DNA of 64,000 nucleotides from Desulfuromonas versatilis (GCF_019704135.1 NZ_AP024355.1:3975034-4039033); one strand, 5' to 3'. Positions 53,690 to 63,900 are shown, counted from the stretch's first letter. Notes: generated by a model from the sequence alone, not told the origin. A program made the numbers and translations.

Positions 53690-55414
53690 CTACCTGGTCC
53701 GCCAGGGGCTCAGCCAGGAGGATCTGGGCTTGGCAAGGCGCAGCAGCTCCCAGCCCCCGTCCTCTTCGAGATTCATCGGGTTGGCCGTACCAAGCAGCAG
53801 GGCATCGGCATCCCGCTCGTCGGCAATCATGGTGCGAATCCCGTAGTTCAAGTGGTTCTTGATGCCATCGAAGCTCTCGCACACCGCCGGTTGATAGGAA
53901 TTTTTGAACCGCCACAAGTCGGCGCCATAGCCCTGCCACAACTGGACTGGAAACAACTGGGTCAGATCATCCAGGACACCGAACAGCGGGGCCATCTGGC
54001 CACCCAGCAGATCGGCCACCATTTTGTCGAACAGGTAACGCCAATCCATGGTCCCGACGAACAATTGGCCGGCCGCCACCTGCATGGTCCAGGTGTAGTT
54101 GTTGAAGGGGTTGCCGAACCCCGAAGCGCCGTAACGCGGGGTCATCCCGGTGGGTGTGTCGACGAACCGCCCGCGGCTCGCATCGAAGGCGGGCAGCCGC
54201 TTTTCGCCGTAGAGCAGTTGGATCTCCGGACGAGCCGAGTCGAGGTAGCGCCCCCGGAAAAGGGCTATGGCCCGGTGGGTAGCGCGCACCGCATCGAGCG
54301 CCTGACGGGCGGACTCCGGGTTGCCGTAGACCTGGAAATGGGCCACGGCCGATAGCAGCGGCACGTTCATCGTCCCCCAGTAGAGCCAGCCGTCGAAGAA
54401 GGCCAGCGCGCCACCGCCATAGGTAGCCGCGGTGACCGGATCCGGCTCGTACCGATCGGCGCTCCAGACCTTTTTCCAGCCGCCTGCGTCGGCGGCCGTC
54501 AAGCCGCCGGCGGGAACCACCGGACTGATGAACACCCCGGCGCGGGCCGCCCCCGGCCAGGTGGAAACCGCGAGGCGCTCGCCCATGGAGGCGAGTTCGG
54601 CGCCGCTGCCGTCAAGATTGCCGACCACCTCGAAGGACCAGGGATCAGCCAGGCTGCCTGTCCATTTGAGGACATGGCCGCCGCCGCTGAGAAATTCGTT
54701 GCCGCCGAAGCCGACCGCGGTATAGAGCCGCCCGCCGTGGACCAGCCACTTGCGGATATTGTTGTATTGGGCGAAATTCTTCGAGCCCAGGTATTCGCCG
54801 CTGCGGGCGTTGAAGGCAAACAGGTTGATCCCGCCCACCAGCGCCGGCCCGCCGAGAAAAACCACATCCCCCAGCGCCCCCGCCGAGCGGATGCCGAGGG
54901 TTCCGGCCAGGCGCGGGTCGGGCGGCGTGCGCTTCACCAGGTTATGACCGGCCAGGTCGTAGGTGTAGATACTTGCCGGCCGCCAGTCGCCGATGCTGGA
55001 GGGGATGCCGAGGGTGCGCGACGGCCAGCCCTGGCCGAACTCGCAGGTCCAGGAGCTGTTTTCCATCGGCGAATCCATCCCCAGGTAACCGCCGAGCACC
55101 AGGCAGTGCACGTTGGGGGCCGTCCCCAGCCAGAGCATATTGCCCGCCTGGGCGAGGCCCCAGACATAGGCCTCGTTGGTTTTCGGCAACGCGTCCCCGG
55201 GGCAGCCCCCCGGAGGAATCCCCGGGCCATTCTGCCCGAGCCCGGTAAAACATTCATCGGGCTGGGCGCGGGCGAGCAGTTCGTGGTCCATGATGGAAAT
55301 CGCGAAACCGCTACCCGTCACCCCGATCTCGAACCCTGCGGCCAATGCCGGCACCATGGATAACAGGGCCACCAGCAAAACAATGCATGAACCTCCCTTC
55401 GACCCTCGCTCCAT
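53690..55414 (-). CDS. Secreted protein of unknown function, beta-propeller-like
   Basis: 574 aa with a signal peptide (hydrophobic stretch CIVLLVALLSMVPALAAG). The ATG follows AAGGAGG with 7-base spacing. The mature part has repeating strands of the kind NEAYVWGLAQAGNMLWLGTAPN, VVFLGGPALVGGINLFAFNARSGEYLG, WLVHGGRLYTAVGFGGNE and WLYWGTMNVPLL, in which a Gly-rich turn is followed by hydrophobic strands. I count at least six, as in a beta-propeller. Cysteines at PDECFTGLG and PGGCPGD may pair. No enzyme motif is seen. It may bind substrates or a partner in the periplasm. It is monocistronic, between gluQ and the Rrf2 gene. Confidence 0.65.
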   Translation of the reverse strand: MERGSKGGSCIVLLVALLSMVPALAAGFEIGVTGSGFAISIMDHELLARAQPDECFTGLGQNGPGIPPGGCPGDALPKTNEAYVWGLAQAGNMLWLGTAPNVHCLVLGGYLGMDSPMENSSWTCEFGQGWPSRTLGIPSSIGDWRPASIYTYDLAGHNLVKRTPPDPRLAGTLGIRSAGALGDVVFLGGPALVGGINLFAFNARSGEYLGSKNFAQYNNIRKWLVHGGRLYTAVGFGGNEFLSGGGHVLKWTGSLADPWSFEVVGNLDGSGAELASMGERLAVSTWPGAARAGVFISPVVPAGGLTAADAGGWKKVWSADRYEPDPVTAATYGGGALAFFDGWLYWGTMNVPLLSAVAHFQVYGNPESARQALDAVRATHRAIALFRGRYLDSARPEIQLLYGEKRLPAFDASRGRFVDTPTGMTPRYGASGFGNPFNNYTWTMQVAAGQLFVGTMDWRYLFDKMVADLLGGQMAPLFGVLDDLTQLFPVQLWQGYGADLWRFKNSYQPAVCESFDGIKNHLNYGIRTMIADERDADALLLGTANPMNLEEDGGWELLRLAKPRSSWLSPWRTR

Positions 55415-55777
55415 CGCAGCAACCTCCTTTTCAGAAAACCTGCGGGGACCAGACTGCAGACAAAACTTCCGAGAAAATCCAATTAGGCAATTTTAACGCC
55501 AAAAGAAATTTCACCTGATTTCGGCGCGATAGGCCGCGCGAGGAGAGCCAACCTGTAAATTGGGCGGACAGGCGGGCTTTACACACTCAGCCCCGTTTTA
55601 CACCGCGGCTGCCGGCGGACCCCGGCCCCCGATCCCGCAGGAGAAGGAGGGCCGGGGTCCGGAGGCCTTCCCCATCTCCCACCTGAGCGGGCACCGAGTC
55701 AAGCCGGCCTTTGCTGTTGACAAACCGCCGGGGGGAATGTATCTATAACCCGTTGAGTAAACAATAGGAGACCCAGC
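55415..55777. other. 363-bp divergent intergenic region
   Basis: It separates the secreted-protein gene (minus) from the Rrf2 gene (plus). It holds a hairpin (55617-55660: GGACCCCGGCCC with GGGCCGGGGTCC, 20-base loop) and the Rrf2 promoter. Otherwise nothing is recognised. Confidence 0.5.
55717..55745 (+). promoter_or_regulatory. Promoter of the Rrf2-family gene
   Basis: TTGACA (55717-55722), 17-bp spacer, TATCTA (55740-55745). The downstream ACCCGTTGAGTAAACAAT may be an Rrf2-type operator for autoregulation, by inference. Confidence 0.6.
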
Positions 55778-56209
55778 GTGATCATTACCCGCGCCACCGA
55801 ATACGCCATCCGCGCCCTTTTCCACATGGCCAAGCAGCCCCGGGGCGAAGTCGTCCTGAAAAAGGACATCTGCCAAAGCCAGGAGATCACCCCGGCCTTT
55901 CTGACCAAGATCCTGCAGCCGCTGATCCGCAAGGGGATCGTCGGCTCGCAGCGCGGCGTCGGCGGCGGCTTCTACCTGCTCAAGGACCCGGCCGAGGTCA
56001 CCCTGCTCGACGTCATCGAGGCCGAGGAGGGGCCGCTCTACCTCAACCAGTGCCTCGCCCCCGAGGGGTCCTGCAAGCGGGATGTCTTCTGCCCGATGCA
56101 TGGCGCCTGGCGGGAAATCCGCGGGGAAATGATGGCGGTGATGGGGCGCTACAGCTTCGCCCGGCTGGTGCAGGACGAAAGCCTGCTGCCCCGGGCGAAC
56201 AAACCCTGA
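55778..56209 (+). CDS. Rrf2-family transcriptional regulator
   Basis: 143 aa from a GTG with TAGGAG seven bases upstream. The winged helix is ITRATEYAIRALFHMAKQ...ITPAFLTKILQPLIRKGIVGSQRGVGGGFYL. The three cysteines in CLAPEGSCKRDVFCPMH match the cluster-binding region of the IscR/NsrR group, so an Fe-S cofactor is likely. Downstream lie a terminator and then cysK. Regulation of sulfur or iron genes is inferred. CymR-like function cannot be excluded, but CymR lacks these Cys residues. Confidence 0.85.
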   Translation: MIITRATEYAIRALFHMAKQPRGEVVLKKDICQSQEITPAFLTKILQPLIRKGIVGSQRGVGGGFYLLKDPAEVTLLDVIEAEEGPLYLNQCLAPEGSCKRDVFCPMHGAWREIRGEMMAVMGRYSFARLVQDESLLPRANKP

Positions 56210-56236
56210 ACGAGTCTCGCCCCCCCCAGAAGAGCA

Positions 56237-56277
56237 AAAGGCCGCCGCTTCAGCAACGAAGCGGCGGCCTTTTTTTC
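56237..56277 (+). terminator. Rho-independent terminator after the Rrf2-family gene
   Basis: A perfect 12-bp core stem (56240-56251 with 56258-56269, loop of 6), flanked by A and T runs, with TTTTTTT after it. Confidence 0.88.
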
Positions 56278-56642
56278 TTTCGGCTCTGGACAAAAAACAC
56301 CCTGGAGACCAGGAGGGTAAGTCATCCAGGGCGAATAGGGAAGCTGCGTCCAGCTCCCCGGAAACTCAAAGGTCTGCTGTTTTCTTTCTTCGCCTCCATT
56401 ATACTCTTATCATCCGCATTCGCAAACCCGACAGCCGGGCCCGCCGGGTCGCCCTCAGGCAAAACGGACATTCTACAGCCACAGAGTATGGTTCATATTT
56501 TTTTTCCACAGCTGAGTATGCAGTTTTTTGATTTATTGCTTGACAGGCAATTGGATAAAGAATTATTTTCAGCATGACCGCCGGGCCAGCCCTGTCTATC
56601 CGGCGCCTTATCTGAATCACCCGTCATGGAAAGGAGTTCAGG
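56278..56642. other. Leader region of cysK
   Basis: About 365 bp. Contains an imperfect CCCTGGA...TCCAGGG inverted repeat near 56302-56331 and an AT-rich stretch ahead of the cysK promoter at 56540-56568. No open frame looks real. Confidence 0.45.
56540..56568 (+). promoter_or_regulatory. Promoter of cysK
   Basis: TTGACA (56540-56545), 17-bp spacer, TTATTT (56563-56568), 75 bp before the ATG. Confidence 0.6.
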
Positions 56643-57599
<957 letters not shown>

Positions 57600-57774
57600 C
57601 AGGGGGCGACACCCCCTGGTTCTTCAACTCGCCCAGGCCGCCGGATTTCCGGTTGACGGATTAGTCCCGGATGGGGGAGAATAAACCCTCATGTGAGTCA
57701 CTCAATGGGGGCTGCCGATGGCATAGCGATGATCAGAGCCGTTTTTTCCGGTTTAGGAGAAAACGGCTTTTTTC
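57600..57774 (+). other. Possible small RNA or leader with terminator
   Basis: After cysK come a hairpin (57602-57619, AGGGGG with CCCCCT) and a region with TTGACG (57653-57658), then a strong terminator at 57737-57774: a 13-bp stem (57737-57749 with 57756-57768, loop of 6) followed by TTTTTT. The 80 or so bases before it contain no gene. Either a small RNA or an attenuated leader for the next gene, starting 99 bp beyond. I recognise no known riboswitch. Confidence 0.45.
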
Positions 57775-57873
57775 ATTCCGTATAGAGCGCCCCGCCCGCC
57801 CGGCTGGGGGAGGTTGCAGGCCCGGATGGGGATTGCACCACTCCCTTGAGGCAACGAAACGGAAAGGCGGCAG

Positions 57874-60800
57874 ATGAGCCAGTACCAGGATTCGCCCATG
57901 GGCCCCGCCGTGGAGCCGGGCGCCGGGCATTCGCCGGCGGCGCCGCAGGAGGCTCCCCGAAAGCCCTGCCTGATCGTCGGGATCGCCGCCGCGGCAGGTG
58001 GGCTGGCAGCACTTGAGCAACTGTTCACGGCACTGCCCGCCGACTGCGGCCTGACCATCGTCCTCGCCGCCCTGCCCCCCTCTCCCACCCCCGTGCAACT
58101 CGTCGAACTGCTCGGCCGCTGCACCCCCATGCCGATCGTTCTGGCCGAGGAGGACATGCGCCTGCAGCCCGATCGCGTCCATGTTCTTGCCGCCGGCGAC
58201 GGTCTGGTCGTGAACGAGGACGGGTTCAGGGTGGAGACAGGCGCACCGGGCGGTGCCGGCCCGCACCCCCTGGATCACTTTTTCCGCGCCCTCGCCCGGG
58301 AGGCCGGCGACCGCGCCCTGGCCGTGATCCTCTCCGGGATCGGCAACGACGGAGCCGAAGGGGTGAAGGCGGTCCGCGAAGCCGGCGGGACGGTCCTCGT
58401 CCAGGAGCCGGGCTCGGCCCTGAATCCGGCCCTGCCCAGAAGCGCCGCAGCCACCGGCGAGGCCAGCCTGATTCTGCCGCCGGAACAACTGGCCGGCAAG
58501 CTCGCCGAGCTGGCCCGCCAAGCCTGCCCCCTTCCCGCCAAGGCCTGCCGGAGAGCCCCCTTCGAAGAGGACCTGGCGGCGATTTTCGCCATCGTCAAGG
58601 CAAGAACCGGACACGACTTCAGCTCCTACAAACGCAGCACCGTCATCCGCCGCATCGAAAGGCGCATGGCGGTCAACGACGTGGCAGGGATAAAGAAGTA
58701 CATCATCCTGCTCGAGACCAGCGCGCAGGAACCGCGGGCCCTTTGCCAGGAGATCCTCATCGGGGTCACCAGCTTCTTCCGCGATCCCGAAGCCTTCGAG
58801 GTGCTGCGCCGCGAAATCATCCCGCGGCTGTTCGCCAACCGGGACACCGAGGAGCCGGTGCGCATCTGGCATGCTTGCTGTGCCACCGGTGAAGAGGTCT
58901 ATTCCACCGCGATTCTGATCTGCGAGTTCCTCAAGGAACAGCGCCTGGCGGCCCGCGTGCAGTTCTTCGCCACCGATATCGACGAGACCTCCATCGCTCA
59001 GGCCAGGGCCGGCCAGTATGCCGACGAGAGCGTCCAGAGCATCGGGGAAAACCGGCTCAGGGAGTTTTTCACCCGCGTCGACGGGCGCTGGCAGGTCGCC
59101 AAGCAGCTGCGGGAAATGATCGTCTTCGCCCACCACAGCCTGATCAAGGACCCGCCTTTCTCGCGCCTCGACCTGCTGGTCTGCCGCAATTTCCTCATTT
59201 ACCTCAACCCGGAGATGCAAAAGCGCCTGACCACCCTGTTCCACCAGGTGCTCAAGCCCAAGGGGCTGCTGTTTCTGGGCGCCGCCGAAACCACCGGCCG
59301 CACCCCCCAGCTGTTCGCCCCCCTGGACAAGAAATGGAAGATCTTCGAACGCCTGGATGGCACCCGCAAGGAGGAGGTGGTTTTCCCCTTCGCCACGCCG
59401 GCCCGGCGCTTCAACCGCTCGGGACTGGCGCCGCGCGCGGCCCAGCCTGGCGAGCCCGATCCGGGGAGAATGGCCGAGAGGCTGCTGATCGAGCGCTATT
59501 CGCCGCCATGCGTGGTGGTGAACGAAAAATACGAACTGGTCCATGTCTCCAGCCGAGCCGGCCGCCTCCTCGAGGTCCCCGTGGGCGAGCCGACCCGGGA
59601 CCTGCTGCAGATGGCCAGGGAGGAGCTGCGCCCGGCCCTGCGCGCGGCCATCTACAAGGCCTTCAGCGAAAAGCAGCAGGTGGCATTTCGCGGGGTAAAA
59701 ATCCCCTTGGGCACAGAGCAGCAGGCGATCAACGTGCTGGTCGAGCCGCTGAAGACCACACCGCCCGCCGAGCCGCTGGTGGTGGTGGTCTTCGAGCCAG
59801 CGCCGCGTCCGGCGGAGCACAGCGAAGGCCCCGGTAGCGCGGCCCAGGGCACCGAGCGCGAGCACTCCAAGGACCTGCTGATCCGGCAGCTGGAAGAGCA
59901 GCTGCGCATCACCCACGAACAGCTGGTGGCCGTCACCGAACAGCTCGAGAGTTCCAACGAGGGGTTCATGTCGGCCAACGAAGAGCTGATGTCGATCAAC
60001 GAGGAGTACCAGTCGGCCAACGAAGAGCTGCAGTCCACCAACGAGGAGCTTGAGACCTCCAAGGAGGAGCTGCAGGCCCTCAACGAGGAGATGGCCACGG
60101 TCAACGCCGAGCTGCAGGGCAAAGTTGAAGAGCTCGACCGGGTCAACAGCGACCTGGAAAACCTGCTCGCCAGCTCGGAAATCGCCACCATCTTTCTCGA
60201 TCCCCAGCTCACCATCCGCCGGTTCTCTCCGGCGATGGCCCAACTCTTCAACCTGATCCCGGCCGATGTCGGCCGCCCGTTTCGCCACCTGGTCGGGGCC
60301 ATCGACTGGGGCGCCCTGCCGCAGGACGTCGACTCGGTACTGGAGTCCCTGGAGCCGGTGGAGCGCGAGGTGGCGGCGCCGGGAGAGCGCCGCCACTACC
60401 TGATGCGGGTCCTCCCCTACCGCAACTCCCAGGGAGAGACCGAGGGGGTGGTGGTCACCCTGGTCGACATCAGCGAACACAAACGGGCCGAAGAACAGAT
60501 CTACAGTACGGCCCTGTTCCCCGAGGAAAACCCCTATCCGATCCTGCGGGTGAGCAGGGACGGACTGCTGCGCTATGCCAATCGCGCCGCCGGCGAACTG
60601 CTCGGCCTCTGGGGGTGTTCGGTCGGGGGGCAGGTTCCGGAGCCGGTGCGGCGGGAACTGGCGGCCGCCCTGGAGAGCGGGACCAGCCGCGAGCTGGAAG
60701 TTCGCTGCAAAGAACGGGATCTCTCTTTCGTCCTGGTACCCATCGGCGCACGGGACTACGTCAACCTCTACGGGCGGGACTTCACCGAGCGCAACCGCGC

Positions 60801-61938
60801 CGAGGAAGCCCTGCGGGAGAGGGAGCAGCGCTACCGCAACCTCTTTCACCACAACCATGCGGTAATGCTGCTGATCGATCCGCAGGGCGGGGCGATCATC
60901 GATGCCAACCAGGCCGCCTGCAGCTATTACGGCTATACCCTGCAGCAGATCACGGCGCTGAAGATCACCGACATCAACACCCTGCCCCCGGAGCAGGTCC
61001 GCTCGCAGATGGAAAAGGCCGAGGCGAAACAGCGCCGGCATTTTTTCTTTCAGCACCGCCTGGCCGACGGGCGGATCCGCGACGTGGAGGTGTTCAGCGG
61101 GCCCATCGCCATCGATGGACGCGAACTGCTCTACTCCATCGTCCACGACATCACCGAACGCAAGCAGGCCGAAAGGGCGCTGCAGCAGGCCCATGCCGAG
61201 TTGGAGGACAAGGTATCCGAGCGCACCGCCGAGCTCCGGGAAAAGGACCAGCTCCTGCTGCAGCAGAGCCGCCAGGCGGCCATGGGCGAGATGATCAACA
61301 ACATCGCCCACCAGTGGCGCCAGCCTCTGAACGCCCTGGGGCTGATCATCCAGTCGCTGCCCATGCTCAGTGAAGCGGGGCAGAACAGCCAGGACCATCT
61401 CGAGTCCACCACCGAAAAGGCCATGGGGATCATCCTGGACATGTCGCAGACCATCGACGATTTCAGGAACTACTTCAAACCCGAGCGGGAGAAGGTCGCC
61501 TTTCATCTCAGCGACCCGGTCTCCCGCACCGTGCACCTGGTCCTGGAGAGCTTCAAGGACCTCAAGATCGCCATCGAGGTCGAGACCGCCCAGGATCCGC
61601 TCGTCAACGGCTATCCCAATGAATTTGCCCAGGTGCTGCTCAACATCCTGATGAATGCCCGGGACGCGATTGTCGAGCGCCGGGTGGACGCAGCGAAAAT
61701 CTCGATTAAAATAACATCGGAAAACGGCCGGGCCAGCATCAGGATCGCTGATAACGCCGGGGGGATTCCGGAGGACATCCTGGGCAAGATTTTCGACCCC
61801 TATTTCTCCACCAAAAGCCCCGACCATGGGAGCGGGATCGGGCTTTTCATGTCGAAAAACATCATCGAGAAGAACATGGGCGGACGCCTGCTGGCCCGCA
61901 ACTCCGGCAGCGGTGCAGAATTCACCATAGAGGTCTGA
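57874..61938 (+). CDS. CheB-CheR-PAS-histidine kinase fusion with degenerate CheB
   Basis: 1354 aa. Residues 32-215 are a CheB-type methylesterase fold, but the catalytic Ser is A40 (GIAAAAGG in place of GxxAxxGG with Ser) and the His is A66; the Asp in SGIGND159G remains. Residues about 230-495 are CheR with WHACCATGEEVYSTAI for SAM binding. A coiled coil with repeated NEEL units (about 665-780) is followed by two or three PAS domains (780-1110). The kinase part has H1146 in NIAHQWRQPLN and an ATPase with NILMNARDAI, DNAGGIPEDI and GSGIGLFMSK. A cytoplasmic sensor; chemotaxis or a stress response is inferred. The next gene is its likely regulator partner. Confidence 0.9.
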   Translation: MSQYQDSPMGPAVEPGAGHSPAAPQEAPRKPCLIVGIAAAAGGLAALEQLFTALPADCGLTIVLAALPPSPTPVQLVELLGRCTPMPIVLAEEDMRLQPDRVHVLAAGDGLVVNEDGFRVETGAPGGAGPHPLDHFFRALAREAGDRALAVILSGIGNDGAEGVKAVREAGGTVLVQEPGSALNPALPRSAAATGEASLILPPEQLAGKLAELARQACPLPAKACRRAPFEEDLAAIFAIVKARTGHDFSSYKRSTVIRRIERRMAVNDVAGIKKYIILLETSAQEPRALCQEILIGVTSFFRDPEAFEVLRREIIPRLFANRDTEEPVRIWHACCATGEEVYSTAILICEFLKEQRLAARVQFFATDIDETSIAQARAGQYADESVQSIGENRLREFFTRVDGRWQVAKQLREMIVFAHHSLIKDPPFSRLDLLVCRNFLIYLNPEMQKRLTTLFHQVLKPKGLLFLGAAETTGRTPQLFAPLDKKWKIFERLDGTRKEEVVFPFATPARRFNRSGLAPRAAQPGEPDPGRMAERLLIERYSPPCVVVNEKYELVHVSSRAGRLLEVPVGEPTRDLLQMAREELRPALRAAIYKAFSEKQQVAFRGVKIPLGTEQQAINVLVEPLKTTPPAEPLVVVVFEPAPRPAEHSEGPGSAAQGTEREHSKDLLIRQLEEQLRITHEQLVAVTEQLESSNEGFMSANEELMSINEEYQSANEELQSTNEELETSKEELQALNEEMATVNAELQGKVEELDRVNSDLENLLASSEIATIFLDPQLTIRRFSPAMAQLFNLIPADVGRPFRHLVGAIDWGALPQDVDSVLESLEPVEREVAAPGERRHYLMRVLPYRNSQGETEGVVVTLVDISEHKRAEEQIYSTALFPEENPYPILRVSRDGLLRYANRAAGELLGLWGCSVGGQVPEPVRRELAAALESGTSRELEVRCKERDLSFVLVPIGARDYVNLYGRDFTERNRAEEALREREQRYRNLFHHNHAVMLLIDPQGGAIIDANQAACSYYGYTLQQITALKITDINTLPPEQVRSQMEKAEAKQRRHFFFQHRLADGRIRDVEVFSGPIAIDGRELLYSIVHDITERKQAERALQQAHAELEDKVSERTAELREKDQLLLQQSRQAAMGEMINNIAHQWRQPLNALGLIIQSLPMLSEAGQNSQDHLESTTEKAMGIILDMSQTIDDFRNYFKPEREKVAFHLSDPVSRTVHLVLESFKDLKIAIEVETAQDPLVNGYPNEFAQVLLNILMNARDAIVERRVDAAKISIKITSENGRASIRIADNAGGIPEDILGKIFDPYFSTKSPDHGSGIGLFMSKNIIEKNMGGRLLARNSGSGAEFTIEV

Positions 61939-61939
61939 T

Positions 61940-62374
61940 ATGCAGCCACCCCAGGGCGCCACCCCAAAGCCGGGCAAGGGGCCGTACATTTCCATCCTGT
62001 GCGTCGAAGACGAACCGACCACCAGGGAGTTTCTGAGCAAAATCATCGCCATCAAGTTCCCCGCCCAAACGATCCATACCGCGGAGAACGGCCAGGCGGG
62101 GCTGGAAATGTTCCGCAAGACCCGGGCGAAAATCGTCCTGACCGACATCAGCATGCCGATCATGGACGGGATCCAGATGGCCCGGGAAATCCGCCGGCTC
62201 GAGCCCGATGCCTACATCGTCGCCCTCTCGGCCCACAGCCGGGCGGAATATCCGGCCCAGGAGCTGGAAGCCCTGTTCGCCCGCTACATGCTCAAACCGG
62301 TGAAAACCAGGCAGCTCTGCGAGGCCATCGACGAAGGGATCGCCCGCAGCAGGGTGGAGCCGCCTCAGATGTGA
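61940..62374 (+). CDS. Single-domain response regulator
   Basis: 144 aa, with one receiver domain and no output domain. CVEDEPTTREF has the acidic pair, IVLTDISMPIMDG the phospho-acceptor D69, ALSAHS the Ser/Thr, and YMLKPVK the Lys. Its start is one base after the stop of the fused kinase, so it is translated with it and probably receives the phosphate. The short basic/acidic ends carry no further domain. Signal output may be through a later phosphorelay or protein contact. Confidence 0.9.
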   Translation: MQPPQGATPKPGKGPYISILCVEDEPTTREFLSKIIAIKFPAQTIHTAENGQAGLEMFRKTRAKIVLTDISMPIMDGIQMAREIRRLEPDAYIVALSAHSRAEYPAQELEALFARYMLKPVKTRQLCEAIDEGIARSRVEPPQM

Positions 62375-62426
62375 GGACCGGGATCGGGGCCGTTCCGGCG
62401 CCGGGCCCCTATTCAGCGTTTTTTGG

Positions 62427-62455
62427 TTGACAAATTCCGTTTCATTTCTTATCGT
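62427..62455 (+). promoter_or_regulatory. Promoter of the SAM-riboswitch transcript
   Basis: TTGACA (62427-62432), 17-bp spacer, TATCGT (62450-62455), just upstream of the aptamer. Confidence 0.6.
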
Positions 62456-62495
62456 TGCAGTCAACATTCGGCTCACCAAAGCCGACCAAGCATCG

Positions 62496-62616
62496 TCTTT
62501 ATCGAGAGTGGTGGAGGGATAAGGCCCGACGAAGCCACAGCAACCGGTCCGCGACGCGGATGCCAGGTGCTAATTCCTTCCCGCCCAAGCCACAGCGCAG
62601 GCGGGAGAGATGGGGA
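62496..62616 (+). promoter_or_regulatory. SAM-I (S-box) riboswitch aptamer
   Basis: The conserved core is present in order: AGAGTGGTGGAGGGA, GGCCCGACGAAGCC, CAGCAACC, GGTGCTAATTCC and GGGAGAGATGGGG. P1 forms by pairing TCTTTATC (62496-62503) with GATGGGGA (62609-62616). Binding of S-adenosylmethionine should favour the downstream terminator and lower expression of the gene at 62735. Confidence 0.9.
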
Positions 62617-62661
62617 CGGAGCTTCGATGACCGGACGCCACTTGCGTGCCTACCGCCCTCG

Positions 62662-62697
62662 AAGCCCCTTCTCGTCTCCGCGAGAAGGGGCTTTTTC
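62662..62697 (+). terminator. Riboswitch expression-platform terminator
   Basis: A perfect 13-bp stem (62662-62674 with 62681-62693, loop of 6) with a T5 run. It sits between the SAM aptamer and the gene and is the off-state structure. Confidence 0.88.
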
Positions 62698-62734
62698 GTG
62701 CCCCGAAGACATTCCATTCCAAGGGGGATGACCG

Positions 62735-63889
62735 ATGAATCAGAACAACCCGCAGCTCAGCCTGGAGAGCCGCATTGTACAGATCGGCGTGGGGCGCGAC
62801 GAGCGCACCGGCGCCATCAGCTTTCCCATCTACCCGAGCGCCACCTACCGCCACCCGGCGGTGGGCGAGAGCACCGGCTTCGACTACACCCGCTCGGGCA
62901 ACCCCACCCGGCAGGTCCTCGAGCAAGGGCTGGCGACCCTCGAGGGGGGCGAGCGGGCCCTGACCTTCGGCTCGGGGATGGCCGCGCTGACCACCCTGTT
63001 TCTGCACTTTGCCTCCGGCGACCACCTGGTGGTATCCGAAGACCTCTACGGCGGCACCTACCGGGTCCTCGACCAGATCTTCGCCAAGCTCGGCCTGAGC
63101 GCCAGCTACGTCGACACCAGCAACACCGAGGCCGTCGAGGCAGCCCTCACCCCCAATACCCGCGCGATCCTGGTGGAGACCCCGGGCAACCCGCTGCTCG
63201 GCGTCGCCGACCTGCGGGCGCTGGGCGAACTCTGCCGTCGCCGCGGACTGCTGTTCATCGTCGACAACACCTTTCTCACCCCGGTGCTGCAGCGCCCCCT
63301 GGAATTCGGCGCCGACGTGGTGATCCACTCGGCGACCAAGTACCTGGGCGGCCACAGCGACCTGTGCGCCGGGGTGCTGGTGGCCCGCGAGGCACAGCTG
63401 GGCGAGCGGCTCTACTTTCTGCAGAACTCCACCGGAGCGATTCTGCCGCCCCAGGACTGCTGGCTGCTGATCCGCAGCCTCAAGACCCTCTCGCTGCGCA
63501 TGGAGCGCCACTGCGCCAACGCCCTGCAGGTGGCCCGCTGGCTGAAGACCCACCCGAAGGTCGGCGCGGTCTACTATCCCGGGCTGGAGGACCACCCCGG
63601 GCACCAGCTCTCCCGGCAGCAGGCCAAGGGTTTCGGCGGCATGCTCTCTTTCCGCGTCGATTCGCCGCAGACCGCCCGCCAGGTTCTGAAAAGCCTGCGG
63701 ATGATCTCCTTTGCCGAGAGCCTCGGCGGGGTCGAATCGCTGATGACCCTGCCGGCGGTGCAGACCCACGGCGACATCCCCGAGGCCGAGCGCCTGCGGC
63801 TGGGGATCTGCGAGAGCCTGCTGCGGCTCTCGGTGGGGATCGAAAGCGCCGATGATATAATTGCCGATCTGGAACAGGCGTTGGCCTGA
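62735..63889 (+). CDS. Trans-sulfuration PLP enzyme (cystathionine gamma-synthase/lyase family)
   Basis: 384 aa. The PLP Lys lies in IHSATKYLGGHSD. YTRSGNPTRQVLEQGLA, FGSGMAALTTLF, DLYGGTYRV and VETPGNPLLGV are family blocks. Members include MetB, MetC, MetY and MccB, and the exact substrate is uncertain from sequence. The upstream SAM riboswitch argues for methionine synthesis (cystathionine gamma-synthase, or a cystathionine or homocysteine lyase). A ribosome site (AAGGGGG) lies 8 bases before the ATG. Confidence 0.9.
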   Translation: MNQNNPQLSLESRIVQIGVGRDERTGAISFPIYPSATYRHPAVGESTGFDYTRSGNPTRQVLEQGLATLEGGERALTFGSGMAALTTLFLHFASGDHLVVSEDLYGGTYRVLDQIFAKLGLSASYVDTSNTEAVEAALTPNTRAILVETPGNPLLGVADLRALGELCRRRGLLFIVDNTFLTPVLQRPLEFGADVVIHSATKYLGGHSDLCAGVLVAREAQLGERLYFLQNSTGAILPPQDCWLLIRSLKTLSLRMERHCANALQVARWLKTHPKVGAVYYPGLEDHPGHQLSRQQAKGFGGMLSFRVDSPQTARQVLKSLRMISFAESLGGVESLMTLPAVQTHGDIPEAERLRLGICESLLRLSVGIESADDIIADLEQALA

Positions 63890-63900
63890 CAAACCCTTGA

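Larger units (their letters stand above)
62375..62734. other. 360-bp region holding the SAM riboswitch
   Basis: No coding gene. It contains the promoter (62427-62455), the SAM-I aptamer (62496-62616) and the terminator (62662-62697), in that order, and is thus a complete transcriptional riboswitch. Confidence 0.85.

Noticed and set aside
57640-57735. Cyclic-di-GMP (GEMM) riboswitch after cysK
   Set aside because: GCTGCCGATGG resembles the end of that class, but the CACGCAAAGGGCAAACC core is absent.
61922-62479. Minus-strand frames opposite the CheB-CheR fusion and response regulator
   Set aside because: They mirror real plus-strand coding, which has clear motifs (HWRQ, D69, GIGL).
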